Shown piece after piece: positions 9,238 to 18,702 of a DNA stretch of 64,000 bases. The position numbers and the translations under genes were made by a program. The stretch covers positions 62,001 to 126,000 of the forward strand of contig CALUCE010000004.1 in assembly GCA_943914475.1 (NCBI GenBank). The letters run 5' to 3'. Position 1 is the first letter of the stretch. Every line of letters begins with the position of its first letter. The notes under the pieces are model-generated. The model was not told the DNA's origin, ran no database searches, and saw only the letters and a program-made list of their open reading frames with translations. Origin of the DNA: an uncultured Anaerococcus sp. (GTDB lineage Bacteria; Bacillota; Clostridia; Tissierellales; Peptoniphilaceae).

Positions 9238-11034
9238 ATGAATAAGAAATTCAAATCCTTGGCCCTAGGTCTAGCTCTGTTATTAACACTTGGAGCATGT
9301 TCCGGCCAAACAAAGACAGTAGACAAGACTTCCACAGAAGGTAGTCAAGTAGAAACCACTAGCCAAAGTGGAGAATTTGAAGGAAAAGCAGACGGCTATG
9401 CAGGAGAAATACTTGCCAAAGTAAAACTTGAAGATGGCAAGATAAAAGAAATAGAAACAGAAGAAAATGAAACAGATACTATAGGCCACATAGCCATAGA
9501 AAAATTAACAGATGAGATAGTAGAGAAAAATTCTCTGGATGTAGAAATTGTATCTGGTGCTACAGTTTCATCAACAGCCTTCCTAGAAGCCATAAAGGCT
9601 GCCTTAGATTCTGCAGGTTTAAAGCCTGAAGACTTACAAGCAAATGAAACAGCAGACGAAGAAGCCCTAGACCTTGACCAAGAGGCCCAAGTTGTTGTGG
9701 TAGGAGCAGGTGGAGCAGGACTAACTTCTGCTATAAAACTTGCCCAAGAAGGTGTAGATGTCCTTGTTTTAGAAAAGGCAGAAATTCCAGGAGGAAATAC
9801 TTCCAGAGCATCTGCAGGAATGAACGCTGCGGAAACCCACTACCAAGAAGAGCAAGGAGTGGAAGATTCTGTTGACCAATTCGTAGAAGATACTATGAAG
9901 GGTGGAAAAGAATTAAATAACAAAGAACTAGTTGAAAAAATGGCAAAAGATTCATCCAAGGCCATAGACTGGTTGGACTCTATAGATGCACCACTAAAAG
10001 AGTTAAAATTCTCAGGTGGAGCAACAAACATGAGAACCCACGCCGCCCTTACAGAAGATGGTAAATCAAGACCAGTAGGATCCTACCTTATAGAAAAACT
10101 AACAGCCAAGGCTGACGAGCTTGGCATCAAAACAATCTACGGAGCTCAGGTAGATAAGATTCTTATGGAAGAAGGAAAGGCAGCTGGAGTAGAAGCTGAA
10201 ACCAAGGATGGTAAGCTTACAGTAAAGGCTGATGCTGTCATAGTTGCTACAGGTGGTTTTGGTGGATCTATGGATAGGGTAAAAGAATACAGATCTGACC
10301 TAGATGGATATGTTTCAACCAACGTTTCATCTGTTACAGGAGATGCCATAGACTTTTTAGGAGAAGTTGATGCAAATTTCATCGATATGGACCAAATCCA
10401 AATTCACCCAACAGTAATGCAAACAGATGGTTCCTTAATATCTGAAGGACTTAGGGGAGAAGGAGCTATCCTAGTTAACCAAGATGGTAAGAGATTTATC
10501 AACGAACTAGAAACCAGAGACAAAGTATCAGCAGCTGAACTTGACCAAGATAAGCCAGGATCATGGCTAATAGTAGACCAAAAAATGATGGATGATTCTA
10601 CAACAATACAGTCTTACCTAGACAAGGGCTTCCTAGAAAAGGCAGACGATGTAAAAGCCTTGGCTGAAATCATAGGAGCTGATGAAAAGACTCTCCAAGA
10701 AACCCTAGAAAACTGGACATCTTATGTTAAGGCTAACAAAGATGACGAATTCGATAGACAAGGTCTTGATACAGTAAAATCTAATCTTTCATCTACACCT
10801 TACTATATAGTAAATGTAGCCCCAGGTATCCACCATACCATGGGAGGAGTAGAAGTTAACACAAACTCAGAAGTACTAGACAAAGACCACAGCCCTATAG
10901 CAGGACTTTACGCAGCAGGAGAAGTTACAGGAGGAATCCACGGAGGCAACAGACTAGGTGGAAACGCAGTAACAGACATAGTAGTATTTGGTCTAAACGC
11001 AGCAGAAAATGCTAAGGCCTTTATTGAACAATAG
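9238..11034 (+). CDS. FMN-binding fumarate-reductase-type flavoprotein (flavocytochrome c family), lipoprotein
   Basis: ATG 9238 follows AGGAGG and gives 598 residues; an upstream TTG at 9205 lacks such a site. A lipobox TLGAC (Cys21) predicts a lipid anchor. Residues about 47-128 are an FMN_bind domain (SGATVSS). Then comes an FAD-binding reductase with VVVGAGGAGL, GGNTSRASAGMN, a HPT segment, SEGLRGEGA and the C-terminal GGIHGGNRLGGNA. Family members reduce fumarate, urocanate, methacrylate or related acceptors outside the membrane. The acceptor here cannot be read from sequence. It has no haem motif, so FMN replaces cytochrome as electron inlet. Confidence 0.9.
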   Translation: MNKKFKSLALGLALLLTLGACSGQTKTVDKTSTEGSQVETTSQSGEFEGKADGYAGEILAKVKLEDGKIKEIETEENETDTIGHIAIEKLTDEIVEKNSLDVEIVSGATVSSTAFLEAIKAALDSAGLKPEDLQANETADEEALDLDQEAQVVVVGAGGAGLTSAIKLAQEGVDVLVLEKAEIPGGNTSRASAGMNAAETHYQEEQGVEDSVDQFVEDTMKGGKELNNKELVEKMAKDSSKAIDWLDSIDAPLKELKFSGGATNMRTHAALTEDGKSRPVGSYLIEKLTAKADELGIKTIYGAQVDKILMEEGKAAGVEAETKDGKLTVKADAVIVATGGFGGSMDRVKEYRSDLDGYVSTNVSSVTGDAIDFLGEVDANFIDMDQIQIHPTVMQTDGSLISEGLRGEGAILVNQDGKRFINELETRDKVSAAELDQDKPGSWLIVDQKMMDDSTTIQSYLDKGFLEKADDVKALAEIIGADEKTLQETLENWTSYVKANKDDEFDRQGLDTVKSNLSSTPYYIVNVAPGIHHTMGGVEVNTNSEVLDKDHSPIAGLYAAGEVTGGIHGGNRLGGNAVTDIVVFGLNAAENAKAFIEQ

Positions 11035-11059
11035 TAAATTTAAAATAAACTCAATCTAA

Positions 11060-11108
11060 AAAAGATGGCCAAGAAGAATTAGTAAAATTCTTCTCTTGGC
11101 CATCTTTT
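11060..11108 (+). terminator. Terminator after the flavoprotein gene
   Basis: A 21-base left arm (11060-11080) pairs with 11086-11108 around a 5-base loop, with one small bulge, ending in UUUU. It is very stable. Confidence 0.85.
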
Positions 11109-11319
11109 GCTTTGTATAGATTTTAAGTGCTTTCTAAGAAATATCTTTGACAAGAATACTTATAAATTAATAAACTACAAAAACATATTAAATAATATAT
11201 TGTTATTCTTTTGCTAAAGATTACTTCTGATAAAAATATATTATTTATATGTTAACAAACTATATATATCATGGTAATATATTATACAACATAAGAAAAC
11301 GTTATATTAGATTATAAGA

Positions 11320-11382
11320 ATTTGTATAAGCTCATATAAAGGATGAGCGTTTCTACTAGACTACCTATAGTCTTGCTATAAG
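11320..11382 (+). promoter_or_regulatory. Purine riboswitch aptamer (guanine-type specificity predicted)
   Basis: The P2 stem 11330-11335/11343-11348 has a 7-base loop ending GG. The core J2/3 reads GTTTCTAC (11349-11356). The P3 stem 11358-11362/11369-11373 has a loop containing ACC, so the diagnostic GG-CC loop-loop contact is possible. TATAA precedes P2 and GCTATA follows P3. The base aligned with the specificity pyrimidine is C (11376), as in guanine aptamers. P1 is short and A-U rich. The base before the specificity C is G rather than the usual A, so a variant ligand is possible. Confidence 0.8.
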
Positions 11383-11471
11383 TTTTTGCACCGGTGTTAT
11401 GCCTGTATCTCTGTAGTTTTACATTGGTGTATTAAGTATTAGCAAGATTATAGGTAGTTTTTATTTTATAA
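11360..11471 (+). terminator. Riboswitch expression platform: terminator built from aptamer strands
   Basis: Bases 11360-11377 (P3, J3/1 and the start of P1) are complementary to 11441-11458 over 18 positions with one G-U pair, followed by a U-rich run to 11471. Terminator and aptamer therefore exclude each other. Ligand binding should prevent termination, which predicts an ON switch resembling the adenine-sensing pbuE design. Confidence 0.7.
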
Positions 11472-11495
11472 TCTTTACAAAAACAGGAGGAAATT

Positions 11496-12934
11496 ATGGC
11501 TGGAAAAAACGTTAACAAAAAACAACAGGGATTCTTAGAAAACTACTTTGAATTATCAAAGTATGGAACTACAGTGAAGACTGAGCTTTTGGCAGGACTT
11601 ACGACCTTTATTACTGTAGCCTATATCTTGATTATAATTCCACTTACGGTCTCAGAACCATATGTGATAATGGGAGATTCATCCTATGCCTCGCAGGTAT
11701 CAAATGGAGTTTTTATAGCAACCTGTATAGGAGCCTTTATTGGGAGACCATGCTGGTGGCCTTTTATGCCAAGCTGCCCTTTGCCCAAGCACCTGGAATG
11801 GGCTTAAGTGCCTTTTTTGCCTATACGGTAATACTTGGCATGGGTTATTCATATAGCCAAGCTTTGGTTATAGTATTTTTATCTGGGGCCTTATTTATAC
11901 TTATAACAGCTATAGGACTTAGGGAGGCCATAATTAGGGCCATACCGTCATCTATAAAAAATGCCATGACCCCAGGTATAGGCTTATTCATTGCTATAAT
12001 TGGACTAAAAAGTGCCAATATTGTTGTAGACAATCCTGCAACCCTGGTTAGTATGGTGGATTTCTCTCAATGGCAAAATCCAGATTTCGATATAAGTATA
12101 ATTATGTCAGCCACCGTTGCCTTGATAGGGCTTATGATAATAGGAGTCTTAAATTCCAAAAAAGTTAAGGGTTCTATACTTATTGGTATAGTTGCAGCTA
12201 CCATTATTGGTATACCTCTTGGAGTTACCAAGCTTGATACCTTTAGTTTAAATTTAGGTGAAAAATTTGCCGACTTCTTTGAAGTATCCTTTATGAACTT
12301 AGATTTTGCTGGATTGTTTGCTGGTGAAAATTTTCTACATAATGTATTTACAGTCTTTATGCTTGTACTTAGTTTCTCTTTGGTAAACATGTTTGATTCA
12401 CTTGGGACTTTGTTAGGGGCTGCCAAGCAGGCAAATATGATTGATGAAAAAGGTGAAGTAGTAAATATGCGTCAAGCCTTGATGTCCGATGCCATATCTA
12501 CCCTAACAGGGGCTGTAATAGGTACTCCTACAGTTACAACTCTTGTAGAATCATCTGCTGGTATAGCAGAGGGAGGCAGAACTGGACTAACGGCCTTAAC
12601 TACATCAATCTTATTTATAGGTGCAATTATTTTTGCTCCATTTGTTAGTATAATTCCCGCAGCAGCTACGGCTCCTGCTCTAATATATGTCGGCGTACTA
12701 ATGCTATCAAATATAAAGGATGTAGACTTTAGTGATATTACAGATGCTATTCCTGCCTTCATTACCATTACCTTTATGCCATTTACTTATTCTATAGCCA
12801 ATGGTATAGCCATGGGTCTAATAAGCTACTGTGTTCTAAAGGTATTTTCTGGAAAGTCCAAGGAGATAAAACCGCTTACTGCTATAGTTGCTATAGTATT
12901 TGCGTTAAGATATGTGTTAATAACTTTAGGTTAG
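11496..12934 (+). pseudogene. Purine (guanine/hypoxanthine) permease, NCS2/AzgA type, frameshifted
   Basis: The first part (11496 to about 11748) encodes the family start with LAGLTTFITVAYILIIIP; the second frame (from about 11750 to 12934) continues with LVAFYAKLPFAQAPGMGLSAFFAYT and the remaining membrane helices. Aligning to the family expectation GAFIGT(L/M)LVAF shows two extra bases (GA duplicated) in GGGAGACCATG around 11743-11753. Removing them restores one protein of about 479 residues. It follows the purine riboswitch and precedes guanine deaminase, so the job was purine uptake. Either a real recent inactivation, a length-variable switch, or a base-calling error. Internal restart at 11750 would lack the first helices. 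Confidence 0.8.
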
Positions 12935-12942
12935 GTGATAAT

Positions 12943-14211
12943 ATGAAAAATGCTTTTATTTTAAAAGGCGATATTGTATATAGTAAAAATCAAAATGAAC
13001 TTTATATGGGAGAGGGTAAGTACCTAGTTTGTGTGGATGGAATATCCAAGGGAGTTTTTGATGAAATTCCCGAAGACTACCAGGACTTAGAGCTTTTTGA
13101 CTTTTCGGGCAAGCTCATACTTCCGGGTCTTATTGACCTTCATGTCCATGCTCCCCAATATAAAAACAGGGGGCTGGGGATGGATCTTGAGCTTTTGGAT
13201 TGGTTAAATACCTATACCTTTCCAGAAGAGGCCAAGTATAAGGATCTTGCCTATGCCAAAAAGGCCTACCAAGATTTTGTCCATGACTTAAAATATAGTT
13301 CCACAACCAGGGCTGCGATTTTTTCAACTCTCCATGTGGATTCTACTCTTGTCTTGATGGATTTGTTGGAAAAGACAGGTCTTGTGACCTATGTAGGCAA
13401 GGTAAATATGGATAGAAATGGGATAGATATTTTGGAAGAAAAGGATGCTCAAACTAGCGAAGCTGCTACCAGGTCATGGCTTGGCAAAGTTTGTGGCAGC
13501 TACCAAAGGACTTTCCCAATTTTAACACCTAGGTTTACCCCATCTTGTTCAGATGATCTTATGGAGAGACTGAATAAAATCCAGGAAGAATATGACTTAC
13601 CAGTCCAATCTCATCTTTCTGAAAATCAAGGGGAGATAGCCTGGGTTAAGGACTTGTGCCCAGATTCTTCCTGCTATGGAGATTCCTATGATAGGTATCA
13701 TCTTTTTGGAGATCATTCCAAAACTATTATGGCCCATTGCGTTTGGTCAGATGAGCTAGAAAGAAAACTTCTTAAAAAAAGAGGTGTTTACATAGCCCAC
13801 TGCCCAAACTCAAACTTAAACCTTGCTTCGGGCATAGCTCCTATCAGGACCTACCTTGATGAAGGTCAAAACCTAGGCTTGGGTTCAGATATAGCAGGTG
13901 GCATCCACCTATCTATTTTTAAGCAAATGTCTGATGCCATTCAAGTTTCAAAAATGTATTGGAGATATGTAGACCAAAAGTGCCAACCACTTACCATAGA
14001 AGAAGCCTTTTACCTAGGAACTTTAGCTGGTGGATCCTTCTTTGGGAAAGTTGGATCTTTGGCCAAAGGCTATGAATTTGATGCTTGCATCATAGACGAT
14101 TCCTCCTACAAGGATGGACTAAATATCCATCAAAGACTAGAAAGAACTATCTATATGTCAGATGAAAGTAGACTTGTCCATAAATATGTAAGGGGGATGA
14201 AAATTTTCTAA
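12943..14211 (+). CDS. guaD: Guanine deaminase
   Basis: A 422-residue amidohydrolase with the metal motif HVHAP (residues 67-71), further ligand regions QSHLSE and AHCVW, AHCPNSNLNL, and the Asp ligand in GLGSDIAGG. It converts guanine to xanthine plus ammonia in the cytoplasm. It starts 8 bases after the permease stop and shares the purine riboswitch, matching a guanine import-and-breakdown operon. An ON-type switch would fit a catabolic role. Length and motifs are normal. Confidence 0.9.
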   Translation: MKNAFILKGDIVYSKNQNELYMGEGKYLVCVDGISKGVFDEIPEDYQDLELFDFSGKLILPGLIDLHVHAPQYKNRGLGMDLELLDWLNTYTFPEEAKYKDLAYAKKAYQDFVHDLKYSSTTRAAIFSTLHVDSTLVLMDLLEKTGLVTYVGKVNMDRNGIDILEEKDAQTSEAATRSWLGKVCGSYQRTFPILTPRFTPSCSDDLMERLNKIQEEYDLPVQSHLSENQGEIAWVKDLCPDSSCYGDSYDRYHLFGDHSKTIMAHCVWSDELERKLLKKRGVYIAHCPNSNLNLASGIAPIRTYLDEGQNLGLGSDIAGGIHLSIFKQMSDAIQVSKMYWRYVDQKCQPLTIEEAFYLGTLAGGSFFGKVGSLAKGYEFDACIIDDSSYKDGLNIHQRLERTIYMSDESRLVHKYVRGMKIF

Positions 14212-14216
14212 AAAAC

Positions 14217-14258
14217 AAGCTAGCAGAACTTGGAAGCTCCAAGCCTGCTAGCTTTTTA
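14217..14258 (+). terminator. Terminator after guanine deaminase
   Basis: The 10-bp outer stem AAGCTAGCAG/CTGCTAGCTT (14217-14226, 14245-14254) holds an inner hairpin (CTTGGA/TCCAAG) and is followed by U residues. It may also serve the converging glycosylase gene. Confidence 0.8.
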
Positions 14259-14267
14259 ATTTCATGG

Positions 14268-14876
14268 CTATCTTACCGAAACATACTTACTTTCGCCTAT
14301 ATAAAATCTATAGGGAAAGTCTTTGGCTTCTTCTGCATAGTCTATGCCGATTCTCTTTTTTGTGACTATGGTAAAGTCTTTATAGCCATCATCTTCCAAA
14401 TATATGATATCTCCCACAAGATCTAGTCCCTTGGACTTGGTACTTATGTCAAGTGCCTTGGTTAGCTTGCCTGGGCCATTGCTGAGATTTTTTCTTTGGT
14501 AGGATGAAAGATCTTCGTAGTTTTTGCCAAACCTATTTTGGGCAAAATCATCTATATTATCCAAGGGCTCAACCGCCCTTATTAAAACACCCTGGCCAGA
14601 GTTTACATCTCCTGCCACTATATTTAAAAGAGCATAGATACCGTATATAAGGTAGACATAAAGATGGCCGCCTCCCATATAGAGGGTTTTTGTCCTTTCT
14701 GTAATCCTTCCTCCATAGTTGTGGCTTGCCTTGTCTTCTTCGCCTGGATAGGCCTCGGTTTCTACAATTCTAGCCCTTAATTCTTTATCTCCAAACTTTC
14801 TTACCAAAACCTTACCCAAGAGGTCTTTGGCAAGGCTGAGTGAGTCTTTTTTGTAAAAATTTCTTGTAAATTTCAT
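14268..14876 (-). CDS. 3-methyladenine DNA glycosylase (AAG/MPG family)
   Basis: The 202-residue protein has the family core: LAKDLLGKVLVR, then VETEAY (the Glu activates water), GKxxHVY-like GGHLYVYLIYGIY, and NGPGKLTKAL near residue 130. It excises alkylated purines such as 3-methyladenine and hypoxanthine from DNA, starting base excision repair. The gene stands alone, convergent with guaD and divergent from the ABC gene at 14941. Length is typical. Confidence 0.92.
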   Translation of the reverse strand: MKFTRNFYKKDSLSLAKDLLGKVLVRKFGDKELRARIVETEAYPGEEDKASHNYGGRITERTKTLYMGGGHLYVYLIYGIYALLNIVAGDVNSGQGVLIRAVEPLDNIDDFAQNRFGKNYEDLSSYQRKNLSNGPGKLTKALDISTKSKGLDLVGDIIYLEDDGYKDFTIVTKKRIGIDYAEEAKDFPYRFYIGESKYVSVR

Positions 14877-14940
14877 GATTTTATTATATCATAGACGTGT
14901 TTATATATATTATAAATTGAAATAATCAAAGTGAGGAAGA

Positions 14941-15639
14941 ATGAAATTACTTATTAAGGATATAAAGAAAAACTTTTCAGATAAGGTGGTTTTGACTGGA
15001 GCGACCTATACTTTTAAAGAAGATATCATCTATGGACTCTTGGGTAAAAACGGTGCAGGAAAGACTACCTTGTTTAACATAATATATGATGAAGTAGACC
15101 AGGATGAGGGTTTGGTTCAAATAGAAGAAGACGGCAAGCTAAGTGATATCACTTTTGAAGATGTAGGTATGGTTTTTGCAGAAACCCTTCTTCCAGAATT
15201 TTTAACAGCCTATGAATATATAAAGTTTATTTTTGATATTACAAACGAGCCTAAGGAATATAGCATAGACCAGTACTTTGATTTGGTTGATATAGATAAG
15301 GATGATAGGCACAGGCTAATAAAGGGCTACTCATCAGGTATGAAGTCCAAACTTGCCATGGTTGCCATCTACATACAAAACCCAAAGATCATTCTCCTTG
15401 ACGAGCCTCTTACCGCTGTCGATGTAATCAGTGGTCAAGAGATAAAGAAGTTTATAAAAAAGTTAAAGAAAGACCATATCATAATTCTTTCAACCCATAT
15501 GATGGACTTGGCCAAGGATATTTCCGATGAGATTGTAATCCTAAATGAAGGTAAGCTAAGGAGCCTTGAAAACCTCCAAAAGGATGAAAACTTTGAAGAT
15601 ATAATCATAGAGGCCCTAAAGGAGACAGACCATGTTTAG
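14941..15639 (+). CDS. ABC transporter ATP-binding protein (exporter type)
   Basis: The 232-residue ATPase has Walker A GLLGKNGAGKTT, a degenerate signature YSSGMKSKL in place of LSGGQ, Walker B IILLDEPLTAVD and the H-loop LSTHMMD. This subtype works with a separate large permease, encoded by the next gene, which overlaps it by 8 bases. The cargo is unknown; the layout resembles small-molecule or peptide exporters such as bacteriocin-resistance pumps, but nothing visible decides this. Confidence 0.88.
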   Translation: MKLLIKDIKKNFSDKVVLTGATYTFKEDIIYGLLGKNGAGKTTLFNIIYDEVDQDEGLVQIEEDGKLSDITFEDVGMVFAETLLPEFLTAYEYIKFIFDITNEPKEYSIDQYFDLVDIDKDDRHRLIKGYSSGMKSKLAMVAIYIQNPKIILLDEPLTAVDVISGQEIKKFIKKLKKDHIIILSTHMMDLAKDISDEIVILNEGKLRSLENLQKDENFEDIIIEALKETDHV

Positions 15640-17245
15640 GGCTACAGGCATAATCTTAGAAAATTCTTTCTATACTTCTTATAATAGCATTTTGTTTTAC
15701 CTACAAAAAATTCCACTACTTGGCAAACTTCTAAAAGATAGACTCTATAGAGTCCACAGGCTGGGCAAGCTTGCAGTATTTTTTGGAATAATATCTGAAT
15801 TTTTTTGGTCTTTTATAAAAAAGTTTGCCTATTATGCTTTTATTAAAACTATACTAGGATCAATACTTGAAAATTTTGACCTAGACTTGACTAAGTCTTA
15901 TCTGCTTTCCTTTATGATTCTTTTATCTGTAGTTGGCTTTGTAAAGACTGTAGATTATTTTTCAGCAAACAGAGATGATTATATTTTCGTTAAAGTTATG
16001 AGGCTTTATCCCAAGGACTACTATAGGTCCAAGATATACTATGAAATATTTTTTAATATTATTTCCTATACCCTTGTCTTTGGTCTGGCCTTTAGAGAGC
16101 TTGGATTTTCTTTTATAGATGCTTTTTCCTATTCTTGTCTTTTGTATGGTTTGAGGATTTTTATGATCCTAGCCTTTACAAAAACCTATAAATTAAAGGA
16201 AAAAACAAGAGATAGGTTGGACACTATACTTACTATTATTTTCTTTGGACTTATATTAGTTTATCTAATTTATTCTATAATCTGGCTTTTAAAAGGGAGG
16301 AGTTTATTTTGGCAAGGAAGTATAACCTATAATAGGAAGATATTTTTAATACTTGGGCTTTTCTTTCTTATTAGTTCAAGCCTTGCTCTTTATAAGACAG
16401 ATATAATTCCTAGTGTAGCAAAAAAAGTCCTAAGAAGAGAAAAATTTGCCATAGACCTGGATGAAATAAATAAGAAAAGCTACGAACTTGAAGATAAGGA
16501 TATGGAAGATGCCAATCTTAAGTTTGGAGAATTTGAATCCTATAAGGGAATAGAATATATAAATAGGATATTTTTCTCAAGGTTTAAAAGGAAGTTTCAT
16601 AAGTCTATCAGGATAAAGACTTTTATAGTCTTGGCCCTTGCTATTGGTGGGAATTTCCTAATAAGCAGGCTAAGTCTAACAGACAAAGATTCTGTCGACT
16701 ATTTCACCTATGGCTTTTGTCTGATTGGATTTTTGGCAGGATTTTTAATCTATATTGGAGATAAGTTTACTAGAACTTGCTTTTATAATATGGATAGGTT
16801 TTTGATGAAAAATGCCTACTATAGGAGTCCAGACCTTTTAAAGGATGCCATAAAAATAAGGTTTAAGAAGATGGTTTACTTTAATATGCCCATGCTAATA
16901 ATCCTAATCTTTGGGCTGATGGGAATTCTATATCAGGCAAAAACTCCATGGTTTTCCTACTTGCTTACAATTATATTTTCTATCTTGGGTATGGCATTTT
17001 TTAACTTCCATTACCTATATACTTACTATTTGATCCAACCCTTTACTGAAAATATGGAAATGAAAAATCCTCTCTATTCCATACTCAATATTTTTGCCTA
17101 CTATATAGCTATCATGCTTATGGTAATAGTTGAAAAATTCAGATGGTTGGCTATAGGAGGCATACTGATTTTCCTATTTACCTATATTATTCTAGGCTTT
17201 ATCCTAGTAACTAAGTTTTCCTATAAGAGATTTAAATTAAGGTAA
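15632..17245 (+). CDS. ABC transporter membrane subunit
   Basis: A 537-residue protein with roughly ten to twelve hydrophobic helices spread over two halves, separated by a charged loop (about residues 265-325). It has no recognised motif. It is coupled by an 8-base overlap to the ATPase upstream and ends just before a terminator, so the two form a complete exporter. No regulator or sensor kinase lies next to it to hint at substrate. Confidence 0.75.
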   Translation: MFRATGIILENSFYTSYNSILFYLQKIPLLGKLLKDRLYRVHRLGKLAVFFGIISEFFWSFIKKFAYYAFIKTILGSILENFDLDLTKSYLLSFMILLSVVGFVKTVDYFSANRDDYIFVKVMRLYPKDYYRSKIYYEIFFNIISYTLVFGLAFRELGFSFIDAFSYSCLLYGLRIFMILAFTKTYKLKEKTRDRLDTILTIIFFGLILVYLIYSIIWLLKGRSLFWQGSITYNRKIFLILGLFFLISSSLALYKTDIIPSVAKKVLRREKFAIDLDEINKKSYELEDKDMEDANLKFGEFESYKGIEYINRIFFSRFKRKFHKSIRIKTFIVLALAIGGNFLISRLSLTDKDSVDYFTYGFCLIGFLAGFLIYIGDKFTRTCFYNMDRFLMKNAYYRSPDLLKDAIKIRFKKMVYFNMPMLIILIFGLMGILYQAKTPWFSYLLTIIFSILGMAFFNFHYLYTYYLIQPFTENMEMKNPLYSILNIFAYYIAIMLMVIVEKFRWLAIGGILIFLFTYIILGFILVTKFSYKRFKLR

Positions 17246-17248
17246 AGA

Positions 17249-17279
17249 AATAGAGCTCATGATTTGAGCTCTATTTTTC
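17249..17279 (+). terminator. Terminator between ABC exporter and pgi (bidirectional)
   Basis: The perfect 11-bp stem AATAGAGCTCA/TGAGCTCTATT has a 5-base loop followed by U residues. pgi ends six bases beyond it on the other strand, so it may serve both. Confidence 0.85.
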
Positions 17280-17284
17280 TACTC

Positions 17285-18568
17285 TTATTTATTTTCATAA
17301 CCAGGTTTACCTAGAAGTTTGAACATTTGTGTCTTGTATTCCTCAACTCCTGGTTGGTTAAATGGATTTACCCCTATCATATATCCACCTACTCCTACTG
17401 CTATTTCAAAGAAGTAGAAGAGTTCTGCTATTTCTTCTGCAGATACTTGGTCTAGGGCTATTAAAATATTTGGAACTTCACCCTTTACATGGGCAATGAT
17501 AGTTCCTTCCATAGCCTTTTCATTTACAAAGGAAACATTTTTGCCTGCTAGGTAGTTAAGCTTATCTAGGTTAGCTTCATCTTCTTTGATAGTAATATCT
17601 CTATCAACCTTATCAACCTTAAGTACAGTTTCAAAAATATTTCTCTTACCTTCTTGGATCATTTGTCCAAGGGAGTGGAGATCTGTTGTGTTATTTACAG
17701 AAATAGGGAAGATACCCTTACCGTCTTTACCTTGGGATTCTGCGTAAAGTTGCTTCCACCATTCAGCTATATACTTAAGTTTTTGTTCATAGTTAACCAA
17801 AACTTCCAAATCTTTGCCATCTTCATGGAGCATGTGTCTAACAGCAGCATATTGGATAGCTGGGTTTTTATCAAAGTCATTAAGGGTGTATTTTTCGTGT
17901 CCTTTATTAAAACCATCCATAAAGGCATCTATATCTACACCTGCAGCTGCAAGTGGTAAAAGTCCTACTGCAGATATTACAGAGAATCTTCCTCCTATAT
18001 CATCAGGAACTACAAAAGTTTCATAGCCTTCTTGGTTGGCAAGGTCTTTCAAGGCTCCCTTTTTTCTATCTGTAGTAACGAAAATTCTTTCCTTGGCTCC
18101 TTCCTTGCCATATCTTTCTTCTAAGTCTTCCTTTAAAAATCTAAAGGCAACAGCTGGCTCTGTAGTTGTACCAGACTTAGAAATAACATTTACAGAATAT
18201 TCTACATCCTTTAAATAATCTAAAAGCTCTGCCAAGTATTGGCTAGAAAGTTGGTGGCCAGCATAAAGGATTTTGGTTTTTCTTGTTGAATTAAAATATG
18301 AATCAAGAGCAACATCTACAGCCTTTGCTCCTAGGTAAGATCCACCAATTCCAACAGTTACCAAGACTTCTGAATTGGAGTTGATTTTTTGAGCGGCCTT
18401 TTTTATTCTCTCAAACTCTTCCTTGTCATAGTCTAAAGGTCTTTCTATCCAACCCAAAAAGTCATTTCCCTCACCAGTTTTTTCTATCAATTCTTTGAAA
18501 CTATCCGTGGCAAGACCTTGGTATGTAGCCAAGGATGAAGTATCAACATTTGAAAAATCTATTCTCAT
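17285..18568 (-). CDS. pgi: Glucose-6-phosphate isomerase
   Basis: This 427-residue protein interconverts glucose 6-phosphate and fructose 6-phosphate. It has the phosphate-binding SIS fold: GIGGSYLGAKA near residue 74, SKSGTTTEPA, then GGRFSVISAVGLLPLAAAG and the C-terminal catalytic lysine region (NPFNQPGVEEYK). It is slightly shorter than the usual Firmicute enzyme (about 450) but all core motifs are present. Single gene, with a GGAGG-type site before its ATG on the minus strand. Confidence 0.95.
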   Translation of the reverse strand: MRIDFSNVDTSSLATYQGLATDSFKELIEKTGEGNDFLGWIERPLDYDKEEFERIKKAAQKINSNSEVLVTVGIGGSYLGAKAVDVALDSYFNSTRKTKILYAGHQLSSQYLAELLDYLKDVEYSVNVISKSGTTTEPAVAFRFLKEDLEERYGKEGAKERIFVTTDRKKGALKDLANQEGYETFVVPDDIGGRFSVISAVGLLPLAAAGVDIDAFMDGFNKGHEKYTLNDFDKNPAIQYAAVRHMLHEDGKDLEVLVNYEQKLKYIAEWWKQLYAESQGKDGKGIFPISVNNTTDLHSLGQMIQEGKRNIFETVLKVDKVDRDITIKEDEANLDKLNYLAGKNVSFVNEKAMEGTIIAHVKGEVPNILIALDQVSAEEIAELFYFFEIAVGVGGYMIGVNPFNQPGVEEYKTQMFKLLGKPGYENK

Positions 18569-18653
18569 CTATATCCTCCTCTTACTTCTATAAAGTATCT
18601 AAGTAAATTATACCCTTAAAGCATAAAAAATAAATAAAGGCAAATATTGATAA

Positions 18654-18668
18654 TGATTATGATAATCA
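18654..18668 (+). promoter_or_regulatory. Fur/PerR-family operator-like 7-1-7 inverted repeat
   Basis: TGATTAT-G-ATAATCA is a perfect 7-1-7 inverted repeat, the form recognised by Fur, Zur and PerR regulators. It lies 35 bases before the rubrerythrin -35 box and between pgi and rbr. PerR control would suit a peroxide-detoxifying gene. Which regulator binds is inferred. Confidence 0.6.
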
Positions 18669-18702
18669 GTTTATTAGAATTAGAATAAGTTTAGAATGAT
18701 TC

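Noticed and set aside
17654..18218. Plus-strand open frames inside pgi
   Set aside because: They are antisense shadows of a strongly conserved gene.
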